64,000 bases of DNA from Symbiotaphrina buchneri (lineage: Eukaryota; Ascomycota; Symbiotaphrinales; Symbiotaphrinaceae): the NCBI GenBank assembly GCA_001599915.1, contig BCIG01000007.1:767712-831711 (forward strand), written 5' to 3'. The notes under the pieces were generated by a model, which made no database searches, was not told the DNA's origin, and worked only from the letters and a program-made list of their open reading frames with translations. The position numbers and the translations under genes were made by a program. Below are positions 46,954-56,813 of the stretch, one piece after another (position 1 is the first letter of the stretch; the number at the start of each line of letters is the position of its first letter).

Positions 46954-48032
46954 ATGTCGAGTGTGTTTCCTACCTCGCGCTTGCCGCTCTCACCATCGTC
47001 TTCTGGTTCCAGAGGGTTGTCAAGCTTTCCTCAGGATCTCGTCAACAGAAGGCAGAAGTATTTCGATCTCTTGATCTGACCACGATATAATCGCTGGCAG
47101 TTCTGCTGAAAGGCCCTTCATATCACCATTCTGGACTGTTGTGGTTGCCACTCATGTCAGCAGACTTTGCACCGGTGGCGTTTGTGCGGAAGGCCGCCTC
47201 TCTCTAGTCCAGTTTACCAGACGATTCGCAAGTGATTTGAGAGCTCAGCGGGTGAGCGATGCTCAAATCGATGATTTTGTGTCCCTAATCTCGTCCGCGC
47301 AACATCTCTACGACCAAGCCAGCCGTCTGTTTCACGAGCTTAGAACGACCAACGATGTGGTTCAGCACGACAACCCATCCATGCGCAAACTCCTCGAAAA
47401 CACAATCCATCTTAGACCGGCGGCCCGGCCCAGATACGTCCAGCCAGATGCCTTCGCTCGTGTCGGTCGGGGCGTGTTGCTCGGCGAAATTCAACAGTTG
47501 ATAGCAGTCACGGACCCTCGAGACCTGTCGCAAGCGGAGATGGCCCTGGCTCGTCATGTGGTCGATACCATAGAGGCATTACAAAGTAAGCTTCATCAAA
47601 CCCCACCGTGTGTTCCCTGAAGCTTACTGTACAGGCGATCCCGAAACTCAGCAGCAGTTCCTGGCTACAATCGGTCAGACGGCGCCGGAAAGGGCAGCAC
47701 CGACTACTACCGATCAAGCTACACAGACATCGAGTGTTGAACCAAGGGAGCCCGACTTGCCCTCTCCTCCGCCTCTTGCAGATCTGGACCTATGTTCCGG
47801 GCAAATTCCACGATCACCATCTCCGACCGCGCCCCTCATGATCCGCCATCACTTTCCGTTCGATCCAAGACAGGGAAGCATAATGGTTCGTACTCTCCCT
47901 GATATGGAAAGCGACACCGACACGGAATTCAAGGAGTTGAAAGATTCTGAGCCGCTGGAGGTATGGTTTATTGGGAATGGAGAGCTTACAGAAATTTCTC
48001 CGTGGAGGACGCTGGCGATTGACTGGCTTTGA
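46954..48032 (+). CDS. Uncharacterised protein, 328 aa
   Basis: I do not recognise this protein. Three exons (46954-47057, 47101-47585, 47635-48032) close the frame; both introns have good ends and the first has a CTGAC branch site. A different upstream frame starting at 46836 cannot be spliced in frame. The N-terminus is Ser/Pro-rich, followed by a helical region (VSDAQIDDFVSLISSAQHLYDQASRLFHEL) and a Pro/Thr-rich acidic tail. There is no signal peptide or clear membrane segment. It lies between two RIP-marked copies yet is intact, so it is probably a single-copy, possibly lineage-specific gene. Confidence 0.7.
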
Positions 48033-49092
48033 TGAGTGGCGGGCTGGTGATACGCAGTAGATCGCAAATCACTCCCCGTGGAGTCTCAATCCTAGATTGT
48101 GGGCAAAAATACTTGTGAAGGCCAGATCATGAGACATTCGTGAGAAAATCATTGATGATCATGGTGTCCAAGTCGTTTTGAAATGTGACGTCGGGCTGTC
48201 TCAAGTCGAAGCCCAGCTAGGTACGGCAGTTTAAATATACGAAGGTCAGACTGCCGTACTCAGCCCCGTTTCTCTCGGGGGAAGGAAGCTCAGGATTGGT
48301 CCCCTTGGCCGAGAGCAGCCTACAAGCAGTTGCTTCCCCCCGCCGAGCCATCGCACAAGGCAGAGCCTTCGCAGACGGCCACGATAAAGGCTTGATTTTC
48401 CGCCATGGCGCTGATAAGAGTCCTCAGACCTTGACCTTAATAGTAGACAGATCCATGCTTGGCTTGTCCATACGGCTCTTTCAGCACGAATTTGCATTGC
48501 AAGTAACGCCCTCAAGACACGATACCTGCCGAGCCGAAGAAGAAGGCCCTCTCCCTGCGGTACCCAGCCTACACGGGCGAGACTTACCTCCAGGACTTTA
48601 AAACTCAATATGTACTCCACGTAGCTCCTCCTGCTCCCCAGGCCTCTATTCTGACTCGGGAGGGCTCTCATGGTACCACTATCCAACATTTGAAACCAAG
48701 AAATGGGAAATGGAGTTGCACAATAATTCTGATGACTAGCAAGATGATTCGCGAGAGTGTGGTGCAAGGTACTATCTTGACAGCGAGATTATGAAATAGA
48801 AATTGGCTTGGTACCACCAATATCTCCATCCGGACTCGGGCCATCCCATTGCGGACGGTCAAGTTGAACATATGCACCCTCTGACCTTCTTGGGTGCCAC
48901 CGAATCTCAGACATCTGGTCACCCTGTGAATCCATGTTCCTGTATCTTGACGTTGATGGCCTGTTCTTTGATGCGGCTCTTGAAGCAGGCAAAGCTGGAT
49001 ATAAAATGCAGGGCTATCCTCAGAGAGACGCAATGCGAAATGCAACTGATCTCCTCCAAACTCACGAACATAGAAAAACGCTGTATCGCACA
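48033..49092. other. Intergenic with duplicated fragment
   Basis: Contains the hydroxyacid-dehydrogenase fragment at 48132-48640 and, to its right, the promoter of the secreted-protein gene. TGATACGCAGTAGA at 48048-48061 also occurs at 32233. Confidence 0.6.
48132..48640 (+). pseudogene. Mutated copy of the hydroxyacid dehydrogenase promoter and exon 1
   Basis: The segment aligns with 21606-22068, covering upstream sequence, all of exon 1 and the first bases of intron 1 (CCACGTAGCTCCTCCT), then stops. The start codon ATG is ATA here. Most coding differences are C-to-T or G-to-A transitions (for example CAC to TAC, GCG to ACG, GAATCG to AAAACT). It cannot make the enzyme. Confidence 0.85.
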
Positions 49093-49780
49093 ATGTCATT
49101 CCCAAAACTTCTCTTGCTCAGCCTCGGCATCACTCCAGCCCTGTGCCTCATTGAAAGGACATCCAACCCGTCCACAGCATGCTTTGACTCCAACGTACGT
49201 CCACGCCCGCCCAAGCTGGACCCCCCAGCTGCATCCCCCTCTAACAGCCAAACCTCAGTTCGACAACCTCCCGGCCGCCCTTGCCGGGGTGCCCGAGACT
49301 GGCGACGTCGGCATCTACAACGCGCTGTTCTTCTCCGGCTTCAATGTCGACGCGCCCGCATCCGAGGTGCCGCTGAGCGTGCACTCGCCGCCGCAAGTTG
49401 CCGCATCGGGGCTGGTCGCAGACATCGTTAACGGCGGCTCCTTCCTGACGGTCGACTACACCGGTAGCAACGTGTCGGCGTTCGACATGCACCGTGTGTG
49501 GGTGGCGTGCTTGGTCGACGACGCCAACGACCTCGTCCTCGTGCCGGAGCCTTGCACCTTCACGTTCTCGGGCTACAAGGCGGGCGGCTCGGGCGCCATT
49601 GTGGGCTTGCAGGCCGAGTTTGCGTTTAGTAGCCTCCCCGTCCCGATGATGGAGGTCGATTTTCCGGATGAGTTCTGTGGTTTGGAGAGCTTAGAGGTTG
49701 CGGCTGCTTCGTCGGTCACGGGCGAGGCGCTTATTTTCTATATTGATGATGCGGAGTACTGTGTTTACTACTCTTCCTAG
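49093..49780 (+). CDS. Small secreted protein, effector-like
   Basis: Two exons, 49093-49194 and 49259-49780, give 207 residues. The N-terminus is a clear signal peptide (MSFPKLLLLSLGITPALCL). The mature part has several Cys (in STACFDS, VACLVDD, PEPCTF, DEFCGL, AEYCVYY), few charged residues, and a strand-rich pattern (LTVDYTGSNVSAFDMHRVWV). It has no domain I know. Size, secretion and cysteines fit the broad class of fungal secreted effectors or cell-wall proteins. The first exon's splice site closes exactly at Asn-Phe. Codon use is very GC-rich compared with its flanks. Confidence 0.8.
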
Positions 49781-50123
49781 GCTAGTCTCATGCTATGCTA
49801 AGGCCAGAGGGCTGGAGAGGTCCGCAGGGTGGAGCTCCAAGGCAATCAAATGTCATCTCTCAATCCCTCAGCCCACTCCACACTATATAAACCGTGGATT
49901 TGATTGTATGACAAGGCAGGTATTAGAAGTACGATAAGGCCGGATCGCCTTGCTACACAGCTTGACCGTAGTGCACTCGCCATGAGTACGTGTAGTTCTA
50001 CCAATATCATAATACATCACGCCCGTGGGAAGTCATTTTTTCAATAGACATATTGGCAGTGGCAAGAAGGGCGACGTTAGATCCTCTTATTCTTTTTTTT
50101 AATCAATAAGAGCAAAAAGCCTC
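49781..50123. other. Convergent 3' intergenic region
   Basis: 343 bp between convergent genes; a T run lies near 50092. No gene seen. Confidence 0.6.
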
Positions 50124-50638
50124 TTATGTAGTTGTGCTTGATCTTGAGGCAGAATTGTTGTTGGTTTCCGGGGTCGGAGCGACTGCCACGGCCGTGTTGC
50201 TGAGGCTTGACTCTAAAAGCGGGATTAGTGGTCCAGTCTCTACCACCAACTAGTCTCGACTTACCGGGTCCAAGCCATTCGACATATACCCTGCCATCCT
50301 TGATCCCCAGTGTTGGCACCACGTCCAAGATCTTGTCTGGGCCCCAGCTTTCCCATCTCGCCTCCTAGCATAGATAAGCCTTGATTGCAGCGAGGACTGA
50401 TTGAACTTACCAAAGAAGTACGCAACTTCATACCACCTTCTGATGCCAGATCGAGGCTCCCGTTCTCAAGGTATTGGCCTTTGAAAAGACCTTTATCCCA
50501 CGCGTCAAGAGACAGCCTGGCCCATACAGGGCGGAACCAGAATTCTTTCATTCTCGCCTCCATCACTTGTTTGAGGTTGTCATCAACAGTCATGCCACGT
50601 ACGCCGTCCCAGAATACTTTATTTGCCTGATGTGCCAT
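50124..50638 (-). CDS. Uncharacterised small protein, 138 aa (block gene 1)
   Basis: I do not recognise this protein. Three exons (50638-50411, 50364-50265, 50212-50124) close to 138 residues. Using the TTTTAG acceptor at 50213 gives a short polar Ser/Thr/Asn tail ending at a TAA; other acceptors read into a poly-Lys frame and look wrong. The body is rich in Trp and charged residues (EFWFRPVWARLSLDAWDKG, WESWGPDKILDVVP, YVEWLGP). No signal peptide or TM. It starts 30 bp from an upstream element shared with the last gene of the block at 56285. Confidence 0.7.
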
Positions 50639-51193
50639 GTTGGGTTCGTAGGAACAAGTCTGGGATACAACTGCCAGCGAACAAGTCGTGGTCAGAAATA
50701 CTGGGTCACTACTCTGTAGAGAGGTTGCGAGAGTCCGGAAAAGCCGTAAGTCTGCGCACTTGCAGGGCAGTAGTGAAGACAGAGGGCAAAATATGGACGT
50801 AAAGATGGCGAGGGGTCAAGGAAAGGCAAGATAGATCTTAGAAGTTGGCATCACGGGGCTTGAGTGACCGCTTTAATCGATGTGCAGTGAATCTAGGTAC
50901 ATTTTCCTGGTGACGACGTTGTCCCAATGACAGGGCTTGCATTCACCACGTAACGGTACTTGACCAGGAGGATACGCTATCGATGCCATTTTTCGACAAG
51001 AGCTGTAGACTAAATGGTGAAATAGCGGGCCAGGCTTGGATGCCACGGAGTATCATGAGGCACTCAGTTCAACGGCAGATGGTCATTCAAGCCTACAAGC
51101 AGGTTCATACGAGAGGCTTGTATTAACAGAAGGAACTGGAAGATGAGAGTGGAGTGAAGCTGCATGATATTTATGCCTGTAAAAACATATATG
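50639..51193. other. Intergenic within the minus-strand block
   Basis: 555 bp. It carries one copy of the shared upstream element (50669-50697). No supported gene otherwise. Confidence 0.6.
50669..50697 (-). promoter_or_regulatory. Shared upstream element, single copy
   Basis: AACTGCCAGCGAAC followed by GTCGTGGTCAGAA. It lies 31 bp upstream of the start of the 50638 gene. Three more copies lie upstream of the 56285 gene. Confidence 0.7.
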
Positions 51194-53188
51194 CTACCGC
51201 GTTCCCTGGGTTTTCCTCTCATACATGTCCACCTGGCTCTGATGCAGTCTCGAAAGTGGACAACAGTATTTGACCGCCTGGTATGTCTTCCGAGCAAGCA
51301 TGACCTCTTCTCCATTGATGAACTGTGCAATGATGTTGTGAAGATCATAAGAACGCTGTCCAAAGATTCCATAGTTCCTGTACTCATTTGAAAGGAACAA
51401 GTTCATGTGACCAGTACCTGTGATGATCCCGGCTGCCCAATGATGTAGTTTCTCCTCGTTTAAGGCTTCAGATGGTATCAACAGGTAATCATGTAGGTCC
51501 CGTAGGTTTAAGTCCCGCCTCGTATGGTCCCCAAGGAAAAGGAAGGGAGATGGGCGAATTAGTCCCCGTACCGCATCAGGAGTCAGTTCCTCTACTGCCT
51601 GTCCGGATGGACCGGTATGACCCACAACGAGCACTATGCCGGAACATTGACCATCGAAATCATGTAAAGACATAGGAGGCATGCGGTTTTCCCAGTATCT
51701 GGCTTGCTCTTCTGGAGACCAATCGTATGCCAGGAACACATAATGACCATGGTCATGGGAAGAGTCAAGGCTAAATAACAGACCGAAACCCCTGATCTGG
51801 TCAGAATTTCATCATTATAAGATAGAGTGCTTCTTACTTTGAAGCGCACTCGTCCATCAGGTATGTTGCAAGCCAATAAAGACGATATGCGGCATAAGTG
51901 ATTGATGATGGATTGCGATGGCGTTCGATCCCCCTGGTTGGTCGTTTATTCATGTTGACGACCTTACCTGTCTTCTCCTTATCCATTTCTTCATCATCGG
52001 TATCGGCTTCAACATCGGCTTCAGCTTCAGCTTCAACTTCAGCTTCTCTATCGTGTACACTACCCTCGTCCTCCACCACCTCGTTGAAGCTGACCAGCCT
52101 GACCGGAACTTCTTTCCGAGTGGGGGCTTCAGCAAGGATTATCTCAAGCATCGCATCTACCCAATGACAGCTTCTGTCGAGGACAACCCGGTATCTTGCG
52201 AGTTCTTGCTTTTCACAGCTGACCATCTCATCGTTGCTAATCCACCAGCTAACCGGAATTGCTGACCATGGCAGGAAATAGGCCACGCCATTGTTCACCA
52301 GGATGAAAAGGAAGTCCCACTCCTCCAGGCGGCCTCCGTCAACAGCCCTCCAGTACGACTTGCTGTCAGTAAGGTTCTTCTCCGTTTGTCGGGCCACCAC
52401 CCATGCTTCTAGCGCGGTCTTGACCGCTACCTTTCTCCATTCTTTGACGAAAGCTCCAGGGCCTCCCTTGATCTTCCCTATAACGGTATCTCTTTGTGCG
52501 ATAACAGCCGGAGAATCCCAGCAACAACGTCCAACAAGCGTATCAGAAAGGGCCCCTAGGCCGATAACTTCGACCTCAGCTGGAAAGCGGTAAGGTATTG
52601 AGACATATAGATTGACTAGCCCGGAAGGAGTGGTAGGAGGAGCAACAAGGTCCCTCTGCGCCGCTGAAAGCTCTGTCCAGGTGCTACTCTCGGTGGATTC
52701 AAGAGTTTCGTGATCGCCCTGAACCGCTATATACCAAGGCAGCATTGTTCCTCGCACCCCGGACCACGTTGTTCTCCTGCATGCCGGGACGCGTAATGTT
52801 CGATCTGATCACCCCGCTCAACCACATGCATGGACTTGTGCTGGATGAAGTATAAGTCTTCGGTGCCATCCAATGGAGATGCGACTTTGAACGTAAAGTC
52901 TTCAAAGAGGGGTGTTGCTGAAGGCCAGTCCATCTCAATCAGCACACCTGATGCTTCTATTGCAGAATATATGTGCCGGATATGGAGAACTTCGCGCATT
53001 TGGCGCGGGGTACAACAATCCGAAGTCGTGAGTACAGGGTGAAATTTGTCGAACACAACCCCTGTATGTGTGTGCACATACAGCTGGTTCGGATTCAGGG
53101 CGGCTGTACGGATACGTGATATTGCCTCAGGAAGAGCTCTGGTCGGAAGACAGAACGGCACAAAGAAGGGACACATCGATCCGGACAT
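51194..53188 (-). CDS. Uncharacterised large protein, ~635 aa (block gene 2)
   Basis: I do not recognise this protein. A three-exon model (53188-52768, 52726-51838, 51791-51194) closes the frame to 635 residues; the first intron (41 bp, GTGGTC donor) is weak, the second (46 bp, GTAAGA donor, CAG acceptor) is good. If the first is wrong, two overlapping genes or a frameshift near 52750 must be assumed. The N-terminal part has HTHTGVVFDKFHPV and DLYFIQHKSMHVVERGD; the middle has an aromatic segment (VAYFLPWSAIPVSWW), and an Ala/Glu/Asp repeat follows near residue 390. The C-terminal part reads as a compact domain (FGQRSYDLHNIIAQFINGEE). No catalytic motif is evident. It lies directly after the helicase-like frame on the same strand. 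Confidence 0.55.
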
Positions 53189-53196
53189 TCGCTCCT

Positions 53197-53520
53197 CTAG
53201 GAACCTGAAATTTCTGGTCCTGACATTTCTCGTCCCAGCCTGGGCTTGCTTGAAACCCACTTCTTGTTGCCTTGTCCTAGAGGAAAATATGGTCGGGGCA
53301 CAACGGCAACAGTATTTGGATCGGTAGTAAATTTGATGATAAATAATTGTGCCTTATTGGACTGAGATTCTGTGATCATCATTTCCCATCGCAGTGTGGA
53401 GAGTACCTCGCCGGTAGCCGTATTTCTCTTGGTGGTCAAGCGTTCGGTGATAGACTTAATCTCGAATTGGACAGAGTCCTTCTCACCGATATTGTCTAAC
53501 GTATGAAAAAACGTCTCCAT
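53197..53520 (-). CDS. Open segment between helicase and block gene 2
   Basis: This 107-codon frame starts METFFHTLDNIGEKDSVQF and is coding-like throughout (SITERLTTKRNTATGEVL, AQLFIIKFTTDP). It has no helicase motif. It could be the C-terminal exon of the helicase-like gene, the N-terminal exon of block gene 2, or a separate short gene; splice sites do not decide. Confidence 0.4.
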   Translation of the reverse strand: METFFHTLDNIGEKDSVQFEIKSITERLTTKRNTATGEVLSTLRWEMMITESQSNKAQLFIIKFTTDPNTVAVVPRPYFPLGQGNKKWVSSKPRLGREMSGPEISGS

Positions 53521-54883
53521 ATAGTTACTTGAGAGTATAACAGGACCAGCATCTTGATGTTGCGGTGATTCATGATCACCGTCATGATCTCCGGGTCTCT
53601 AGCAAAGCCAGCCTCGTCAATAAAGCAGAAGGTGATTTTGCTCAACTTGAGAACAGCAAGCGCCGCATTGGTACACGTGCAGTAGATGACCCTGGCTGAC
53701 GAGAAGACGAAGGTGTTCAAGGCGCGCCGCTGTTCCTTGCACTTTTTTCCAGCGTACCATTCTCGTTCTAGCCGTGCTTCTTCAATTCCTTGATGCCGGC
53801 GAGATATCCCGAGTAGGTGCCCTTGTTCTTCTCCGCGATGAACTGACGCTTGGAAGGTAATGAATCGGCCATGTCTTCTCTTTCCAGCAACTCCACAAGG
53901 GAATCCACATCGTCGTCGAACAGAGCCTCAAGCTGTGCCTCGCTGATGATGCGCACAGTCTTGATCTCTTGCATCCAAAGCTTTGCGAAGATAGATCGTG
54001 TGCGCACACGGATCGCATCGATAGCCACATTCGTCGGACCGGTGACCAAGATAACTTCATCCTTGGCAAACAATAGCAGGTGGGCGATGCAGTGGCCAAT
54101 TGTAGCAGACTTTCCTGTAGCAGGGGGACCGACGACGAAGAAAAACCCGCCTTTGGAGCAGTAACAAGCCCTGACAACATTGGCTTGTTGTTTGGCAAGC
54201 CTCCACCGTGCTGGGACTTCTGGGACTTGCTTGTCTGACCGTAGATAGCGGTCGGTTTCGGCTGGCGGGACGTCCGGGAGGAGAAGGCTTCGGATAGGCA
54301 AGTTGTGATCCGTGAGAAGATCTCGGTCCTTGACAACGGACCTATCGTTCAGCATCTTGGCTTCATGGGCATACAGAACCTTGCCTGTCTCGACCGCAGC
54401 CGCAGATGAACGGTCTGTGGTTGGGTCGAAGAAGACCGGTGTGACCTCGATGCCGAACTGCTCTCGCTCACCGTTAGGCAGCACGTCTCTTAGAGATGCC
54501 CTGTTTGAGATCGCGACAACCACTGCCGCCTCCGATGCCACATCGTGCACCACCCGCCCGAGCCAACAGCCATTGACACGCTCATTCTTCAGTGGAGGGG
54601 CAGACTCATCCCTGAACATGTCTTCGCTTTTAAGGATGATACGCTGGCGGCCATCCAGAGTCCACCTAATCTCTCCCATGCGCTGGCCGGATATGGTTAA
54701 ATAACCACCCAAGGATTGCTGTGGTTGTATGCGAAAATTTGGTCGCCACTGATCATACTCGAAGCTGAATGGTTGGAAAGGATTCCCCAGCTTCAGGGGC
54801 AATGTCCCGACCGCACTCAGGGCCTCATAAGGCCAGCGCAGGCCACAAGAAGAATGAAGCATAGGACCAGACACAACGAACAT
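53496..54883 (-). CDS. Superfamily 1 helicase-like ATPase, frame broken (block gene 3)
   Basis: The first frame (54883-53768) has an N-terminal domain of ~230 residues, a Q-like motif (KQQANVVRAC), Walker A GPPATGKS at residues 252-259 and motif Ia VTGPTNVAIDAI. The second frame (53720-53496) carries motif Ic-like TCTNAALAVL and Walker B FCFIDEAG. This is the Upf1/DNA2-like SF1 pattern. The frames join if one A is added in the AA at 53786-53787, giving continuous charged helical sequence; an intron with a GTCAGT donor is a weaker option. After IKMLVL the motif III GDxxQ expected next is absent, and motifs IV-VI are not found downstream. So this is a RecA1-only ATPase, a truncated helicase, or a decayed gene. 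Confidence 0.7.
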
Positions 54884-55708
54884 GAGACGACGGACGACAT
54901 CTCAATATATATCGAGGGCTCGTCCATATATACACCAGGCCCGGAAGTTATATAGATTATATACAGTAAGGGGAAATAAGAAGCAGGTCAAAAAATAGTA
55001 CCTGGGAATGTACACAAGCCTTACGCCATCCCTTAGACCCTAGGGGCAAGGGTGCGAATATATACCCAAATATGCGGGGAAACGAGAGCGGGGAAAAGAT
55101 TGTTTGCTCTTCGCTTTCAGCAAATGCTAGCAGAGGAATCACCGCTATGACTCAGAGATGCCGCCAACCAGCAAACAAGCACATTCACCGGCTCCATTTC
55201 CAGTCTAGACACGCGTTCAGCAGCAAACGCATGCAGTAGCAGACTATGGGAAGAAGCTTCGGATGTGCTGCTATGCTCCAGCTTGCCCCTACATCGAGAT
55301 TCTAGAGTCGACGAGAAACAAGCTTGTAGAACGAAGACGAGTCTACCAGGATAGGAAGAAAGCATTGGAAGAAATCTATCATGGGGGTTTGGGAGGGGTT
55401 TTTTCTTTTTTTTTTTTTCTTTTTTTTTTCTGTATGTTTGCTTCCACTTGGTCATGCGGAGAATTTTCTCAATAGGCTGTGAATGTTCCTATAGTAGCTT
55501 CCTATATAACCCAGGTTCGCAAACCACCGCATCTTCTATGTATTACACACTGAAAGCCTTCCTGACTGCTTCACATGTGCCCCTGACATACTCCTTTGCC
55601 TTGCCCAGCTCGCCGGTCGACTAGTTGAAATCCCTCAACACTCCTCCACCAAATTGTAGCCCCTCACCGCAGGCGATTCACTGGATGTTGACCGTTTCTG
55701 AACAACTA
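54884..55708. other. Intergenic with paralogue fragment and poly-T tract
   Basis: Contains CAGGCCCGGAAGTT at 54936, a T-rich homopolymer tract at about 55398-55430 and the hydrolase-tail fragment at 55434-55610. No intact gene. Confidence 0.6.
55434..55610 (-). pseudogene. Fragment of a hydrolase-paralogue 3' end
   Basis: This segment aligns in the same orientation with 56723-56881, the 3' flank and last codons of the HSL-type hydrolase. On the minus strand it encodes KAKEYVRGTCEAVRKAFSV and a stop, against KEYVKDTCEAIRKAFTV in the intact gene. Changes are conservative, so it derives from a diverged paralogue. Weaker similarity reaches left to about 55345 (versus 56640). Confidence 0.8.
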
Positions 55709-56285
55709 TCACATCGAGAGAAGAGGAGCTGCCGCTCTTTCGGCATCGTGGAATCGTCGTTTATGGCCTGGAGATTGTTGGAAATGTATTGCCGGCCAGT
55801 GTCGTACGCTCGATATTCTCCGCGAAATTCTTGAACTCCACCCAGACCTTGTTATAATATTCCTCGTGGATCCGCAGCTGAATGCAGGACATCTCACGCC
55901 AGAGTCGCATCAGAGGGAAATTGGCACAGGACGGCTTGCCCATCCAGACACCACGCTTAGCCCGACTCTCGGATGTATCGGTGCATGACAGCTTGGTGTT
56001 TGCTCCGATGACGAACTGGATCTCGTAGTCTTGAGCTCCTGGGTTATGTGAAGCAAGCAAGCATTCTACCGTCGAAGCGTCGATGTCGAGTGATGCGCGG
56101 ACAAGCTCGTGGCTAGGTGTATCAGGCCGGAGGACCACCTGGGAGATGCGGAGGGTCTTCGGCAAGATACCACTGAATTGGACGTTGCCGTGAGGGTTAC
56201 TCTGGTTGACCCTTTCCAGCTCCTGCCACTCTTGCCCTGGGGTGCTCTTGAACAGCAGCTGAGCATATATCTTCTTGCGATCCAT
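55709..56285 (-). CDS. Uncharacterised protein, 178 aa (block gene 4)
   Basis: I do not recognise this protein. Two exons, 56285-55808 and 55767-55709, close to 178 residues with a short 41 bp intron (GTACGA to CTCCAG). The N-terminus (MDRKKIYAQLLFKSTPGQEW) is followed by a strand-rich domain with an HNPGAQDYEIQFVIGA segment and a helical C-terminus. Without splicing the frame ends 15 codons after the donor. No signal peptide or TM. Three tandem copies of the element shared with block gene 1 lie 112-246 bp upstream. The gene is bracketed by the hydrolase-tail repeat, which suggests insertion or duplication here. Confidence 0.7.
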
Positions 56286-56365
56286 TGTGCCGGCTTGATG
56301 GAGGATCTCTTGAAGGACGTAAGGAAACTGAGCCTTGTTTCCAAGCTGCAGATGAGGTGAAAATG

Positions 56366-56388
56366 AGGAGGAGGAGGAGGAGGAGGAA
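56366..56388. repeat. GAG/AGG trinucleotide microsatellite
   Basis: About seven units, lying between the block gene 4 start and the element array. Confidence 0.8.
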
Positions 56389-56396
56389 ATAAAGAT

Positions 56397-56531
56397 AACT
56401 GCCGGTGAACTGGGTCGCGGTCAGAATGAGAACGGGAAAGTATGAAGATGAACTGCCAGCGAACGGGTCGTGGTCAGAACAACGAAGAGGGAAGGTAAAA
56501 TGATGAACTGCCAGCGAAATCGTGGTCAGAA
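56397..56531 (-). promoter_or_regulatory. Shared upstream element, three tandem copies
   Basis: Copies at 56397-56426, 56451-56479 and 56506-56531 with ~54 bp spacing. Core AACTGCCAGCGAA plus CGTGGTCAGAA; the first copy has three changes and the third lacks a few bases in the middle. The same core occurs once at 50669, upstream of block gene 1. Confidence 0.75.
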
Positions 56532-56813
56532 CAGAACGGGAACTTAAATGGAGTAGAGTATGGGTCGTACTGGTCGTAGTGAAGGAATCAGCTTCGCGAG
56601 GCTCTTGACAGAGGCTTATGATGGCAGATATTCAGGTAGCCAGCATAGAAGGAAAGCATAGGGGAAAAGCATGGGGAAAGGCATGGGGGGAAATCTACCA
56701 TGGGTCCTTTATATTTCCTAATTGTTTGCTTCCACTTGGTCATGCGGAGAAAATTTCTCAATAGGTGGTGAATGTTCCTATGATACACAGGTCCCCAAAC
56801 CATCCTCTATGCA

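Larger units (their letters stand above)
56286..56813. other. Intergenic: promoter of block gene 4 and 3' flank of the hydrolase
   Basis: 528 bp containing a GAG trinucleotide run (about 56366-56388), the triple element array and the right copy of the hydrolase-flank repeat. No gene. Confidence 0.6.

Noticed and set aside
46761-47090. 109-codon frame with a TM-like segment as first exon of the 328 aa protein
   Set aside because: Its splice phase does not match the next exon, whereas a start at 46954 in another frame closes perfectly.
48668-49105. 145-codon minus-strand frame upstream of the secreted-protein gene
   Set aside because: Low-quality translation, overlaps the promoter and first codons of a better-supported gene.
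55397-55432. Poly-T tract as a retrotransposon poly(A) tail
   Set aside because: No reverse-transcriptase or element sequence adjoins it; it lies in a 3' flank repeat of the hydrolase.
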